Below, piece after piece: positions 30,851 to 43,869 of a stretch of 64,000 nucleotides of DNA; within the stretch, counting starts at the first letter, position 1, and each line of letters starts with the position of its first letter. A model generated the notes under the pieces. It was not told the origin of the DNA, made no database searches, and worked only from the letters and a program-made list of their open reading frames with translations. Position numbers and translations under genes: made by a program. The DNA comes from Lutraria lutraria. Lineage: Eukaryota > Mollusca > Bivalvia > Venerida > Mactridae. The stretch spans positions 24,083,843 to 24,147,842 of the forward strand of contig OZ026838.1 in assembly GCA_964023205.1 (NCBI GenBank). Reading direction: 5' to 3'.

Positions 30851-33184
30851 TTTTTTCAATGTGGATGAGAGGCGTCACTGTTTTGTAACTACATAATGTG
30901 GTGTATACGCTTCAGGCTGCTCCGTTATAAGCTGTGCCATTAGGGATTAGTTAACCTTGTAACCCTAAACCTAATTCAGCAGAGTAATAGCAAAGTAAAA
31001 AATTCAAAACATGGATGATACCAGACTCGAATGTCAGTTTCCTCAAAACAATCTATTTTAGTGTCTTTTTGAGGTGTTGTAACCATTTTGAAATCACGCG
31101 CCTGCCATTGTGAAGCCTGATTACTTTTTAGACCATGACAGAGGATTGGAAAAGAATGACAACTAGTCCAGTCAAATTAACAGATGGGGTAGGACTAAAT
31201 GGTACAGAATTTATTTTGTTATAAAACGATCATGTATATGATAACTTACATAAAAAATAAAATAGGCCAAAATCTGACCAGTTTTAACAAAATAAATAAG
31301 CTTTTCATTTTCGGATAATTTCACTATCCGAAAACCGGTACAGTTGCGTATAAAATCCGTATTGCCTCGTACTTTAGTGCGTCGTTTTCATTAATTGACG
31401 TCTAATAAATCAGCCTACTATCGTCTTGATGTTCTTAGGAGTTGATATACTAAGAAATCACTCTATATAGCTGAATATCTACCTAGCTATATTAAGGTAT
31501 GATTTTGATAGTCGGTTATCAATAAAGAGTCCTAACCTAATGTATACTTGACCAGGCTTACGTTAATGTATTGTTGATCACGACCGAAGGCTTTTGAAGC
31601 CTGTTTTTTTGTACTGAACGTTTCAAAAGAGGAATCTTTGGTTTATTATCCCACTTTCTATCAAATGAGACCACACTTTTTGCGGCAAAACCGTACATGG
31701 GGTGAATATGTATATTATAACACGGACATAACGACTTTTTATTTGTCTAGAAAAACAAAGAATGAACATATGTTTTCTTCCTATTTTTGTTCATGTTTAT
31801 CAAATATGTACACAATGAAGAGTGACTCCTTGCAGAAAAAATGAATTTTTATGAAAATACAAATAGAAATAAATGTAGCAAACTTCCAAAAATGTAAACC
31901 AATGAGAAAGTAATGATAATGACTGGCTTTTCGATAATCACTGAGATTGGGATCTATCAAACATATGACAGCTTAACAATCCGCATTTTGCGCAAGTGGG
32001 TAACTAATTTCAAAACTAGACATCTGATGTGAATGAATAAAGAATAAATAATCAAAATATATCAACTTACTATTAAAATAGTTTAAGTTATTACTAGTTT
32101 CCATAGCATAACCAATTGCAGCAAAGAAATGATGATTGGTCCAATACTGTTCATGGTTGTTTCGTGCATGCAGGTGACTAACATGCTGCAGATGCTTTGT
32201 AATTTTCGATTTAGGCTGAATATTTTCACCGAATATTACTCAAACTTATAACCAGGATAAAATCAGATTTCTGAGCGAATGTCTCATCTATTAAGGAAGA
32301 CCAACTGAGTCCAAGTATGTATGACATTTCAATTTTTAAAATAGTTTAATATATCATGGATAGTAAAGAATATAAAATGTTATGTATTGAAGAAAAATTA
32401 TGATAAACACTTCCTGAGCAGACGAATATATTCTTAATATATACTTTAAAATTTATACTTTCGTTATTTTTTTTTAAATTGACATTGTTATCCGAAAACA
32501 TTATCTTTCTGCATCTATTAATGTCATGATATTATAGGCTGAAAGTTGACATGTAATACTTGTATTGCAAAATTAAAGAGACCTTCTACACAAATATTTA
32601 GCTGATAAGCCAAAATAAAACCTGACATTACAATAACAGTTGATCAACAATACCAATAATTTGTTGCAGCCGATGACAAACATACATTCAAACGCGATTA
32701 TTACGCGGTCAGTGCAGTACTTTTTCACGTGAGTTGAAAAATGGTTCACTTCATACGATTGCATTATTATATATCTACAAGTATTCTCTGAGGTCAAACA
32801 GAACAAGTTGTTTCGTTAATTTTACTGACCAATCATCCAATTAAGACTCTGTTTCCATGAAATAACCCATCTCAAATTTTACATGGATGTGTTTATAAAT
32901 GAAATAAGCTGAAATTAAGATTAGAACTATTAAGACACCTATAAGTAAATAGGAATGTACAAATGTATTAGGATAATGATATTTTTACTGCAATAACAAA
33001 AATAATCTTTTCAGAATAGCGTACAACAAATTCAAGTTCAACTACACAGTTGAGTTAATTTCTATTCAGAGTCGACCAGCAGCCCCTGGCAATCTCAATG
33101 ATCTGAAGTAGGCCCTTGTGCAGGAATGGGGGAATATTCCCAAATGGGTATTCTGATCGTATGCGCTGTCGATGAGCGAGAGGA
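30851..33184. other. 2.3 kb with nothing recognised
   Basis: AT-rich sequence. The ORFs (up to 77 codons) show no family resemblance, and no terminal repeats, tRNA boxes or tandem arrays were seen. It may be old transposon or intergenic DNA. Confidence 0.4.
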
Positions 33185-33586
33185 GGCCAGTTCGATTGGT
33201 CAAATGGAAGAGCTATCGGAAGAGGCAGAGCTCTTCCGAACTGTTCGATTAATCGTCTTCTAATTTTAGAAGCTCTTCTATTTATTCCGCCCGATGGGTA
33301 GAAGAGGGGGCGAGATATTATTCACATGACCATACAGCATGACCAAACAAACAATACCGTTTGAAATTGCCTTTTCTTAAAAACCCTATTGTTTCCACTC
33401 ACAATAAAAAAGAAAGTTTTAATAAATACATTGTTTACAGTGTCAGCGTGTTCAATAGTTTATCCATATGATTCAAAGATTATTGGGATGCAGACATTTC
33501 GGCCGCGATTGCTTTCGATTGGGTTTCTCTTCTAAGCTCTTTCAGCTGGCGTATTCTCTTCTTACGAGAGTCCAATTGAACCGGCC
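33185..33586. mobile_element. MITE with GGCCAGTTC termini
   Basis: Left end GGCCAGTTCGATTGGTC and right end GTCCAATTGAACCGGCC are inverted repeats (about 17 bp, two to three mismatches). The inside also has AGAGCTCTTC/GAAGCTCTTC inverted words. No clear TSD, so the superfamily is open. Confidence 0.6.
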
Positions 33587-33857
33587 TTAGATGTTCATGT
33601 TGTGAGAGCCATTTGAGGACATACATTATGAACTAATAATTATTCCTCGGACGTATAACCTGTTCCGCTAAATTAACTGACTTTACAGATTATTAGAATT
33701 TTGCATCATAAGCCATTTTGTGAATCGGGATTTTACAATTATATTTCTGATTTGTTAAGTTTTATATCTGTATGTTTATCAAGTGAGACCAAATAATGGG
33801 TAAGTATGACTACAGTGATCAGTTATCTATATTCAAAGTTTAAACAAAACATGTTAA

Positions 33858-34187
33858 GGCCACACCAATTTAATTACAGTACTTCATCCGATTTGTCGCT
33901 CCTATTATTATTATCAAAATTAGAAAAATAATATTATTATTTTTTTATTTTTGCTTCCTATTATCGCTTGCTCATTCCCACAATGTTTTTTTACAGATAA
34001 GTGACTTTTTATTCGCATTCCCACTTTCTTGTTTGAAAGAAGGAATTAAAGATGATATTTTTCAAAAATATGTCGCCCGCTCGCTAAAATCGGAAAAGTA
34101 AAAAGTATTATTAAAAAAATATTTCGCTCGCTCGCTTGCTTTCGTCAGAAAAAAATCTTATGAACAAGTTATTAAATTGGTGTGGCC
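33858..34187. mobile_element. PIF/Harbinger-like MITE
   Basis: GGCCACACCAATTTAA at 33858 is mirrored by TTAAATTGGTGTGGCC ending at 34187, flanked by TAA at 33855-33857 and 34188-34190. A 3-bp TAA/TTA duplication is the PIF/Harbinger signature. The interior has ATTATT runs and CGCTCGCTCGC. A decayed 3' end of the family seems present in the spacers at 36900, 41730 and 43255. Confidence 0.75.
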
Positions 34188-34395
34188 TAATAAATAATCA
34201 TAGTAGGTGGCATTTTATTAGTGTCGGGTTAGATCGAAATGCCTACAAGTGCATTACATTGATACATGTACGTATTTACAAAGCTTTGCCAGATTTTCAT
34301 AGGAAACTCAATATAAAATAAAGAATGATCAGGGATGCAGTCAGTCTGGACTGAAGGAGTGTGAATTTTCGGACTTCATGAGGTATAGAATCAAT

Positions 34396-34590
34396 GGGCC
34401 GCGGTCGTGATCCAGTAGTTAAGTGTGCTGGACTTGTTGATTTCCTTATGTGGAGAAGTTGTCAACTCCATGTAGGATGGTAATTAAGCAAGTACTTGTT
34501 AGAATGCAGTCTGGGAAAACTGGTTTGGTGAATTGGCCGTCGTTGAAAACAGCGTTAAACGCATCGAAACAAAGACCCACCATGCATGAT
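34396..34590 (+). mobile_element. tRNA-derived SINE
   Basis: GGCCGCGGTCGTGATCCAGT / AGTTAAGTGTGCTGG is box-A-like and GTTGTCAACTCCATG sits where box B is expected. The downstream GGCCGTCGTTGAAAACAGCG / TTAAACGCATCGAAACAAA matches the tail style of molluscan SINEs known to me. The tail is A-rich. Boundaries approximate. Confidence 0.55.
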
Positions 34591-34772
34591 GGATGGAAAT
34601 CAAATACCTTAGTTAGACCATATCATGATGGAGACCAGGAGCGTAGCCAATTTTGACTCTGGGGTAAAAATTGTTGGATTTAGATTGAAGGATCATTAGA
34701 CATGGCGTCAAATAACAAAGCTATAGGCCTTATCGCTTTGGAGAGGAATTTAGGATTTTTGAACTATTTTTA

Positions 34773-34786
34773 GTTGCCATGGCAAC
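34773..34786. promoter_or_regulatory. Palindromic RFX X-box motif
   Basis: GTTGCCATGGCAAC, identical to the motif at 25451-25464. No gene start is visible nearby. Confidence 0.35.
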
Positions 34787-34799
34787 CAGACTTCAAAAT

Positions 34800-35270
34800 G
34801 GATAACTAATTTTTCAGGAATCTGAAAGAGATCTACTTTCTTACGGGTTATGTTGTAAAGATCTGTAAAATTTTACAAACTTTCACGAGATTAGTCTAAT
34901 TTCTATGTTACCATAAGTGGGTGGGGTAATTTAACATCTAATTTTGACTTCAAACAGTACAAATGCTTAAACATCTTTTATTTTTTGTATTTTTGTATTA
35001 TGCAGGGCTGATATTATTCATGTTTTGTAAAATTTAATAGATATTTATAATTTATCTGATGTATTTGTCGAAGTTATCGAATCAGTTAACATGCTATTGA
35101 CGTATTATTTGATAAATGATGGCCTATACTTAAAACAAATTTCTGGAAAAACGGCCGATCCGATTTTGTCCTATTTTAATCTTGATATTGTAGAAAGTCT
35201 AAGCTTTTAAATGAGCCATATTTCATTTCTGTACCATTTTGTCCTGGGTTCGACCAAAAATTGTCATAAC
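34800..35270. other. Spacer, nothing recognised
   Basis: AT-rich; TTTTGTCCTGGGTTCGACC near 35240 borders the truncated family-1 copy. Confidence 0.4.
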
Positions 35271-35687
35271 TTGACTAGACTAAACTCTGGATAGAGATTG
35301 TCATTTGGGGTCAAAATAAGGTCAAAATGTCAAATTTAATTAAAGATTTTGAACACACCAGAGGTCATTGTTATGATTGGATCTTCATGAAATGTTGTTG
35401 GAATGTTAGTCTTAATGTTGTCTTAGACAAATTTGAAAAAGGGTCATTTGGGGTCAATAATTAGGTCACCGGGTCAAATCTTAGGAAAACTTGTGAACCC
35501 TCTAGAGGTTACTGTTTGTATTGGATCTTTACCTAATCTTGCCTGAATGTTTGTCTTAATGATATCTTGGACAAGTTCAATAATGGATCAACTGGGGTCA
35601 AAAACTAGGTCACCTGATCAAATTTGAGGAAAACCTTAATGCATGATTGTTATGTGAGCAATGTAGGGTCATCTTGGCCCTCTTGTT
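35271..35687 (+). repeat. Family-1 repeat, diverged and lacking its 5' end
   Basis: Begins inside the core (GTCATTTGGGGTCAAAATAA), contains about two and a half units and ends GGGTCATCTTGGCCCTCTTGTT. The next base starts a complete copy (d), so two copies abut head to tail. Confidence 0.8.
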
Positions 35688-36851
35688 AGCTCACATGTCA
35701 CAAAGTGACAAAGTGAGCTATTAGGATCACTCTCCGTCCGGCGTCCGGCGTCGTGCGTCGTGCGTCGTTAAACTTTTTGTTGTGAACACACTAGGGGCCA
35801 CATTTTTGGCTCAATTTCAGCAAAACTATGTCAGAACGTTAATCTCAACAAAATCTCGAACGAGTTCGATATTGGGCCATTTGGGGTCAAAAACTAGGTC
35901 ACCAGGGCCAAATAAGGGAAAACCTTGTGAACACTTTAAAAATCACTGTTTTGAATTTATCTTCATGAAACTTTGTCAGAATGTTTATTTTAATAATATG
36001 TAGGTCAAGTTTGAAAATGGGTAATTTCTGTAGTAAAATTAGGTCACTAGGGCAAATTGCTGGAAAACCTTGTGAACACTCTAGAAGTCACTGTTTTGAT
36101 TGGATGATCATGAAACCTTGTCAGAATGTTTGTCTTCATAATATCTTGGACGAGTTCGAACATGGGTCATCTTGGGTCAAAAACTAGGTCGCTAGGTCAA
36201 ATCTTATGAAAAACCATATTAACACTGTAGATTTCACAGTTATTATTGGATCTTCACCAAACTTCGTCAAATCGTTTGTTTTAATGATATAACGGTCAAG
36301 TATAAATATGGGTCATCTGGGGTCAATAACTAGGTCACCAGGTCAAATCTTAGGAAAACTTTGTTAACACTGTAGATGTCACAGTTTTAATTGGATCTTC
36401 ACCAAACCTTGTCAAAATGTTTGCCTCAATGATATGTGGGTCAAGGATGAACATGGGTCAGCCGGGTTCAAAAACTGGGTCACAAGGTCAAATCTTAGGT
36501 AGAAATCTTGTAAAAGCTCTAAATGTCATGGTTTTGATTGGATCTTGGCAAAACCTTGTCAGATTGTTTGTATTAATGATATTAAGGACAAGTTTAAATA
36601 TGGGTCACCTAGGGTCAAAAACCAGGTCACAAGGTCAAATCTTAGGAAAACCTTATTAACACTGTAGATGTCAAATTTTGATCGTATCTTCACCAAACCT
36701 AGTCAGACTGTTTGTCTTAATGACATGTAAGACAAATTCGAACATAGGTGGTCTGGGGTCAAAAACTAGGTCACGGGTTCATAACAATGTTTTAATGAGT
36801 AAACAGTGATTGTCATGTGAGCGATATAGGGCCATCTTGGCCCTCTTGTTT
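35688..36851 (+). repeat. Family-1 AGCTCAC repeat, copy d
   Basis: Complete termini and about six to seven units. Its 3' three quarters are the donor type for copy f: both share TCTTAGGTAGAAATCTTG and CTGGGGTCAAAAACTAGGTC followed by ACGGGTTCATAAC. Source of the first tandem duplication. Confidence 0.9.
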
Positions 36852-37034
36852 TATGATGTTGGCATGGTCAGCAAGTAGTCAAAAGCAAAAATTAAAATAT
36901 TATTTTTCTAATCTTGATAAAAAGCGAATGGCAAATCTGATGAACAAATAATTGAACTGGTATGGCCTTATCATCCTTTGTTAAATACACAACATATTCT
37001 ACACAGGTAAATTTATTGTACAAGGGTTTGATGT
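36852..37034. repeat. Spacer X, copy 1 of 3
   Basis: TATGATGTTGGCATGGTCAG onward, including a tail like the Harbinger-type MITE 3' end (GAACTGGTATGGCCTTA). Repeated at 41682 and 43206. Confidence 0.85.
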
Positions 37035-38851
37035 AATTTTTTTAGCTCACCTGAGAGTGAAGTATTAAATTAGTATTTTGTCTGTCGGCTGTCTTCCCAT
37101 AATTCTTCAAACGACTTTCCTCTGAAACTGCTCGGTCAAATTTGAAGAACCTCCAAAGGAATAATCTTTGGGTTGTCCTTTACAATAGTTGCTAAAGGAA
37201 TACCATTCCATGCTGTACTAAAAAATCTTGTCTCGAACCACTTGGTCAAAAGCTTAGATATTAGCCATGGAGCACCATCTAGAGACCCTCTAACAAAGTC
37301 GGTAAAATAATGTCCCAGGGATTAAAATTGGCCCCACCCCAGGGGTCACTTGTTTCATATAGATTTATATAGGGGAAAATATAAAAAAGTTCTTGTCTAA
37401 AAGCACAAGGTTTAGAGCTTAGATATTTTGCATGAAGCAGCATGACATTGTAGAGGCCCTCTTAGAAAATGGCTAAAACATGATATCCCTGAGGTCTTAT
37501 TTTTCATTACTTTTTAGCTCACATGTCACAAAGTGACAAAGTGAGCTATTAGGATCAGTCTGTGTCCGGCGTCCGGCATCGTGCGTCATCAAATGTTGTG
37601 ACCACACTAGGGGCCACATTTTTACCTCAATTTTAGCAAAATTGGGTCAGAACGTTAATATCAACAAAATCTCGGACGAGTTTGATATTGGGCCATTTTG
37701 GGTAAAAAACTAGGTCACCAGGGCCAAATAAGGGAAAACTTTGTGAACACTTTAGAAATCACTGTTTTGACTGGATCTTCATGAAACTTTGTCAGAATGT
37801 TTATTATAATAATATGTAGGTCAAGTTTGATAATGGGTCATTTCCGGTGAAAAACTAGGTCACTAGGGCAAATTGCTGGAAAACCTTGTGAACACTCTAG
37901 AAGTCACTGTTTTGACTGGATGGTCATGAAACCTTGTCAGAATGTTTGTCTTCATAATATCTTGGACAAGTTCGAACATGGGTCATCTTGGGTCAAAAAC
38001 TAGGTAGCTAGGTCAAATCTTATGAAAAGCCATGTTAACACTGTAGATTTCACAGTTATAATTGGATCTTCACCAAACTTTGTCAAATCGTTTGTTTTAA
38101 TGATATAACGGTCAAGTATAAATATGGGTCATCTGGAGTCAATAACTAGGTCACCAGGTCAAATCTTAGGAAAACTTTGTAAACACTGTAGATGTCACAG
38201 TTTTGATTGGATCTTCACCAAACCTTGTCAGAATATTTGCCTCAATTATATGTGGGTCAAGGTTGAACATGGGTCAGCAGGGGTCAAAAACTGGGTCACC
38301 AGGTTAAACCTTATGTAAAAACCTTGTCAGATTATTCATCTTAATGATATTAAGGACATGTTCAAATATGGGTCACCTAGGGTCAAAAACCTGGTCACGA
38401 GGTCAAATCTTAGGAAAACCTTATTAACACTGTAGATGTCAAATTTTGATCGTATCTTCACCAAACCTTGTCAGAATGTTTGTCTTAATGATATGTAAGA
38501 CAAATTCGAACATAGGTCATCTGGGGTCAAAAACTAGGTCACGAGGTCAAATCTTAGGAAAACCTTGTCTATGCTGTAGTTTTCATGGTTTTGATTGGAT
38601 CTTCACCAAATTTTGTCAGAATGTTTGTCTTATTTATATGTAGGACAAGTTCTAACATGGGTCATCTGGGGTCAAAAACTAGGTCACCGGTTCAAAACAA
38701 TGTTTTAATGAGTGAAAAGTGATTGTCATGTGAGCAATATAGGGCCATCTTGGCCCTCTTGTTACTTATTGCAGCACACATTAAAATCAAATTCATAAGT
38801 GAGCTCATTTCTCAGGTGAGCATTGCAGGACCACTTAGCTCTCTTGTTTGT
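37035..38851 (+). repeat. Family-2b AGCTCACCTGAGAG repeat hosting copy e
   Basis: The 5' part at 37035-37511 starts AGCTCACCTGAGAGTGAAG with the core CAAGGTTTAGAGCTTAGATA; the 3' part at 38764-38851 ends TTTCTCAGGTGAGCATTGCA and CTTAGCTCTCTTGTTTG. A family-1 repeat lies between, flanked by TACTT on both sides (37507-37511; 38763-38767). Confidence 0.8.
37516..38763 (+). repeat. Family-1 AGCTCAC repeat, copy e (nested in family-2b)
   Basis: Complete copy with eight or so units; begins TTTTTAGCTCACATGTC and ends GGGCCATCTTGGCCCTCTTGTT. The GTCCGGCATCGTGCGTCATC 5' tandem distinguishes the e/g/h subtype. Confidence 0.9.
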
Positions 38852-39520
38852 TAATCATTTTGTTTACACAGCAAATTTAAATCTCAGTATAAAATGGTTC
38901 AGTGCTTTCCTATCATCCCATTTGTCAACCAGTTTTTGATGCAAAATTCTCATGCTTCTTGAAAAGTGTACACACGTTTGTAAGGAGAACCAGTTTTCGA
39001 TCAGATTGTTAGCAGACAGGCACATGGTAGGTTGATATTTAACTAATGAAATTAATTTTAGGTCACAGGTATGTGAGCTTTATACATTTAAATTATGAAT
39101 TCTTTCTTCAGATGATTTTGTATTACTATTTTATAGTTTGTTTAATTTTCTTCAATTTCTTTGTTGTTATTGCTGAATGTTGTAAAAAAACTTACTGACC
39201 ATGTCTCTTTATGTGAGAAAGTAGGCAGTTGCTTTTAACTTTTCCATGTGCTTTCAAGTGACCAAAAAAGCCCAAACCTACCTATCCTATTGTACAAGTA
39301 ACCAGAAAATTACACATTTCTTTTAGGCCTAAGGAGAATCAGGTGGTTATTTGAATGTTATAATAGATATTTTGTAGTTGATGTTTAAGCTCGATTATTT
39401 AAAATAGATATACTGTTTTACCGTCAGTATTGTGTATAACAATAAAACATCATCATAAGTGCTCAATGACTTATTTCAAATCTAACATCCTTAAGCTCTA
39501 CAACAATTGGTTGAATTTTT
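38852..39520. repeat. Spacer Y, copy 1 of 2
   Basis: Noncoding, no feature recognised; repeated at 45206-45874. Confidence 0.8.
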
Positions 39521-40050
39521 AGCTCACATGAGCCAATGGCTCAGGATGAGGTTTTAGTATCGATGAATGCTGGTGCCCGTCCATACTTAGGGTGTTTACA
39601 CTCTAGCATCTGCAGCTATATATCGATTATGTTCGATTATGGGCAAAATGTGATAAGTATTTCCAGAGTAATGGGCCCTTGACTTAGAAAATTTGCTTTA
39701 TTTTAACTTATTCGCATTCTTCATTTCTTCACCAATATTAAACATATTTACAGTGAATGTGTATGACCTAAAGGTCTCTGAGAGTTTGATATGGATGAAA
39801 TTGAACCAGTGCTTGCAGAGTTATGGGCCCTTGACTTAGAAAAATTGCTATATTTCAACTTTATTACATTATAGCATCTTGATTTCTTCACTAATCGTAA
39901 TCATATTTACACAGCATCCATTATTCATGAAAAAAAATTCTGTTTGATCAAACTCTATGTAGAAACTGCGCATACAAGATGAAAAACTATATCACCTGGT
40001 CATTAATTATAGTGTAGTTGTTCTCAGGCGAGCGATATAAGGCAATCGTT
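39521..40050 (+). repeat. Family-4 AGCTCACATGAGCC repeat, copy 1
   Basis: 5' hairpin AGCTCACATGAGCCAATGGC with TCAGGATGAGG; two core units share ATGGGCCCTTGACTTAGAAA at ~39682 and ~39826. The 3' end TTCTCAGGCGAGCGATATAA has a decayed GGCC hairpin. The core resembles family 5 at 49.6 kb. Confidence 0.75.
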
Positions 40051-40530
40051 AAAATAGCTTTTAATGGACCCATGATGTCAAGTGTTTATTTTTAAATTTA
40101 TCATTTTATATTAAAGTCATTGGCAACAAGAAGAACAGTGAACAATTCTAGGTATGGTGCATGTGAATGAATAGACTTGATATTATTTGAGGCCTGTGTT
40201 CTACAATGAAGACTTGGCCATCAGTGTAAGGTAGGTGTTAAAAATTGCATACTCTAAAATTATCACTCTCAGCGTGTCGATGACTTTATCATAAATATTT
40301 TTTGATTGTGCTCCAGTTGTCCACAATAGTTCAGTACATGTAATATACCAGTGGCAGGGATGTTATTTTTCATCTGCAGAATTTTGTGGTTTTGATCATC
40401 CCTGGTACCAATTGGGGCCCTAGCAGACCTAAGCCCCCAGCTTAATGAATTTTATATTTCTCATTTTTGCCATCCCACTTTACACTCACGGTAACCTGCA
40501 GCTGGCAGTAAATTGGATTCTGTACCAATA
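40051..40530. repeat. Spacer Z, copy 1 of 2
   Basis: Noncoding, no feature recognised; repeated at 46401-46884. Ends at the truncated 5' end of copy f. Confidence 0.75.
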
Positions 40531-41681
40531 CAAAGTGACAAAGTGAGCTATTAGGATCACTCTCCGTCCGGCGTCGTGCGGTGTGCGTCGTGTGTCGTCA
40601 AACTTTTTGTTGTGACCACACTAGCGGCCACATTTTTGGCTCAATTTTAGCAAAACTGGGTCAGAACGTTAATATCAACAAAATCTTGGACGAGTTCGAT
40701 ATTGGGCCATTTGGGGTCAAAAACTAGGTCACCAGGGCCAAATAAGGGAAAACCTTGTGAACACTTTAGAAATCACTGTTTTGAATTTATCTTCATGAAA
40801 CTTTGTCAGAATGTTTATTTTAATAATATGTAGGTCAAGTTTGAAAATGGGTAATTTCTGTAGTAAAATTAGGTCACTAGGGCAAATTGCTGGAAAACCT
40901 TGTGAACACTCTAGAAGTCACTGTTTTGATTGGATGATCATGAAACCTTGTCAGAATGTTTGTCTTCATAATATCTTGGACGAGTTCGAACATGGGTCAT
41001 CTTGGGTCAAAAACTAGGTCGCTAGGTCAAATCTTATGAAAAACCATATTAACACTGTAGATTTCACAGTTATTATTGGATCTTCACCAAACTTCGTCAA
41101 ATCGTTTGTTTTAATGATATAACGGTCAAGTATAAATATGGGTCATCTGGGGTCAATAACTAGGTCACCAGGTCAAATCTTAGGAAAACTTTGTTAACAC
41201 TGTAGATGTCACAGTTTTAATTGGATCTTCACCAAACCTTGTCAAAATGTTTGCCTCAATGATATGTGGGTCAAGGATGAACATGGGTCAGCCGGGTTCA
41301 AAAACTGGGTCACAAGGTCAAATCTTAGGTAGAAATCTTGTAAAAGCTCTAAATGTCATGGTTTTGATTGGATCTTGGCAAAACCTTGTCAGATTGTTTG
41401 TATTAATGATATTAAGGACAAGTTTAAATATGGGTCACCTAGGGTCAAAAACCAGGTCACAAGGTCAAATCTTAGGAAAACCTTATTAACACTGTAGATG
41501 TCAAATTTTGATCGTATCTTCACCAAACCTAGTCAGACTGTTTGTCTTAATGACATGTAAGACAAATTCGAACATAGGTGGTCTGGGGTCAAAAACTAGG
41601 TCACGGGTTCATAACAATGTTTTAATGAGTAAACAGTGATTGTCATGTGAGCGATATAGGGCCATCTTGGCCCTCTTGTTT
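40531..41681 (+). repeat. Family-1 repeat, copy f (i/d recombinant)
   Basis: Lacks the first ~13 bp: it starts CAAAGTGACAAAGTGAGC, exactly as copy i does. The 5' part up to ~40765 matches i (GACCACACTAGCGGCC, AATCTTGGACGAG), and from ~40817 it matches d. The switch lies in a ~50-bp stretch identical in both, marking an unequal crossover. Confidence 0.9.
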
Positions 41682-42345
41682 TATGATGTTGGCATGGTCA
41701 GCAAGTAGTCAAAAGCAAAAATTAAAATATTATTTTTCTAATCTTGATAAAAAGCGAATGGCAAATCTGATGAACAAATAATTGAACTGGTATGGCCTTA
41801 TCATCCTTTGTTAAATACACAACATATTCTACACAGGTAAATTTATTGTACAAGGGTTTGATGTAATTTTTTTAGCTCACCTGAGAGTGAAGTATTAAAT
41901 TAGTATTTTGTCTGTCGGCTGTCTTCCCATAATTCTTCAAACGACTTTCCTCTGAAACTGCTCGGTCAAATTTGAAGAACCTCCAAAGGAATAATCTTTG
42001 GGTTGTCCTTTACAATAGTTGCTAAAGGAATACCATTCCATGCTGTACTAAAAAATCTTGTCTCGAACCACTTGGTCAAAAGCTTAGATATTAGCCATGG
42101 AGCACCATCTAGAGACCCTCTAACAAAGTCGGTAAAATAATGTCCCAGGGATTAAAATTGGCCCCACCCCAGGGGTCACTTGTTTCATATAGATTTATAT
42201 AGGGGAAAATATAAAAAAGTTCTTGTCTAAAAGCACAAGGTTTAGAGCTTAGATATTTTGCATGAAGCAGCATGACATTGTAGAGGCCCTCTTAGAAAAT
42301 GGCTAAAACATGATATCCCTGAGGTCTTATTTTTCATTACTTTTT
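41682..42345. repeat. Second copy of spacer X and family-2b 5' part
   Basis: Same sequence as 36852-37515, offset 4,830 bp. Confidence 0.9.
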
Positions 42346-43205
42346 AGCTCACATGTCACAAAGTGACAAAGTGAGCTATTAGGATCAGTCTGTGTCCGGC
42401 GTCCGGCATCGTGCGTCATCAAATGTTGTGACCACACTAGGGGCCACATTTTTACCTCAATTTTAGCAAAATTGGGTCAGAACGTTAATATCAACAAAAT
42501 CTCGGACGAGTTTGATATTGGGCCATTTTGGGTAAAAAACTAGGTCACCAGGGCCAAATAAGGGAAAACTTTGTGAACACTTTAGAAATCACTGTTTTGA
42601 CTGGATCTTCATGAAACTTTGTCAGAATGTTTATTATAATAATATGTAGGTCAAGTTTGATAATGGGTCATTTCCGGTGAAAAACTAGGTCACTAGGGCA
42701 AATTGCTGGAAAACCTTGTGAACACTCTAGAAGTCACTGTTTTGACTGGATGGTCATGAAACCTTGTCAGAATGTTTGTCTTCATAATATCTTGGACAAG
42801 TTCGAACATGGGTCATCTTGGGTCAAAAACTAGGTAGCTAGGTCAAATCTTATGAAAAGCCATGTTAACACTGTAGATTTCACAGTTATAATTGGATCTT
42901 CACCAAACTTTGTCAAATCGTTTGTTTTAATGATATAACGGTCAAGTATAAATATGGGTCACCTAGGGTCAAAAACCAGGTCACAAGGTCAAATCTTAGG
43001 AAAACCTTATTAACACTGTAGATGTCAAATTTTGATCGTATCTTCACCAAACCTAGTCAGACTGTTTGTCTTAATGACATGTAAGACAAATTCGAACATA
43101 GGTGGTCTGGGGTCAAAAACTAGGTCACGGGTTCATAACAATGTTTTAATGAGTAAACAGTGATTGTCATGTGAGCGATATAGGGCCATCTTGGCCCTCT
43201 TGTTT
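42346..43205 (+). repeat. Family-1 repeat, copy g (e/f recombinant, shortened)
   Basis: The 5' part equals copy e up to AACGGTCAAGTATAAATATG; from GGGTCACCTAGGGTC on it equals the 3' part of d/f. The exchange lies within TAAATATGGGTCAC (about 42950-42963) between different units, so the copy is ~860 bp instead of ~1.15-1.25 kb. Confidence 0.9.
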
Positions 43206-43869
43206 TATGATGTTGGCATGGTCAGCAAGTAGTCAAAAGCAAAAATTAAAATATTATTTTTCTAATCTTGATAAAAAGCGAATGGCAAATCTGATGAACA
43301 AATAATTGAACTGGTATGGCCTTATCATCCTTTGTTAAATACACAACATATTCTACACAGGTAAATTTATTGTACAAGGGTTTGATGTAATTTTTTTAGC
43401 TCACCTGAGAGTGAAGTATTAAATTAGTATTTTGTCTGTCGGCTGTCTTCCCATAATTCTTCAAACGACTTTCCTCTGAAACTGCTCGGTCAAATTTGAA
43501 GAACCTCCAAAGGAATAATCTTTGGGTTGTCCTTTACAATAGTTGCTAAAGGAATACCATTCCATGCTGTACTAAAAAATCTTGTCTCAAACCACTTGGT
43601 CAAAAGCTTAGATATTAGCCATGGAGCACCATCTAGAGACCCTCTAACAAAGTCGGTAAAATAATGTCCCAGGGATTAAAATTGGCCCCACCCCAGTGGT
43701 CACTTGTTTCATATAGATTTATATAGGGGAAAATATAAAAAAGTTCTTGTCTAAAAGCACAAGGTTTAGAGCTTAGATATTTTGCATGAAGCAGCATGAC
43801 ATTGTAGAGGCCCTCTTAGAAAATGGCTAAAACATGATATCCCTGAGGTCTTATTTTTCATTACTTTTT
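43206..43869. repeat. Third copy of spacer X and family-2b 5' part
   Basis: Same as 41682-42345, offset 1,524 bp, with at least two substitutions (CTCAAACC for CTCGAACC; CCCCAGTGGTC for CCCCAGGGGTC). Confidence 0.9.

Noticed and set aside
37507..38767. TACTT flanks of copy e as proof of a 5-bp target duplication for family 1
   Set aside because: The match depends on where the T-rich ends are drawn, and other copies (e.g. in DIRS RT) show no duplication. Kept only as a note.
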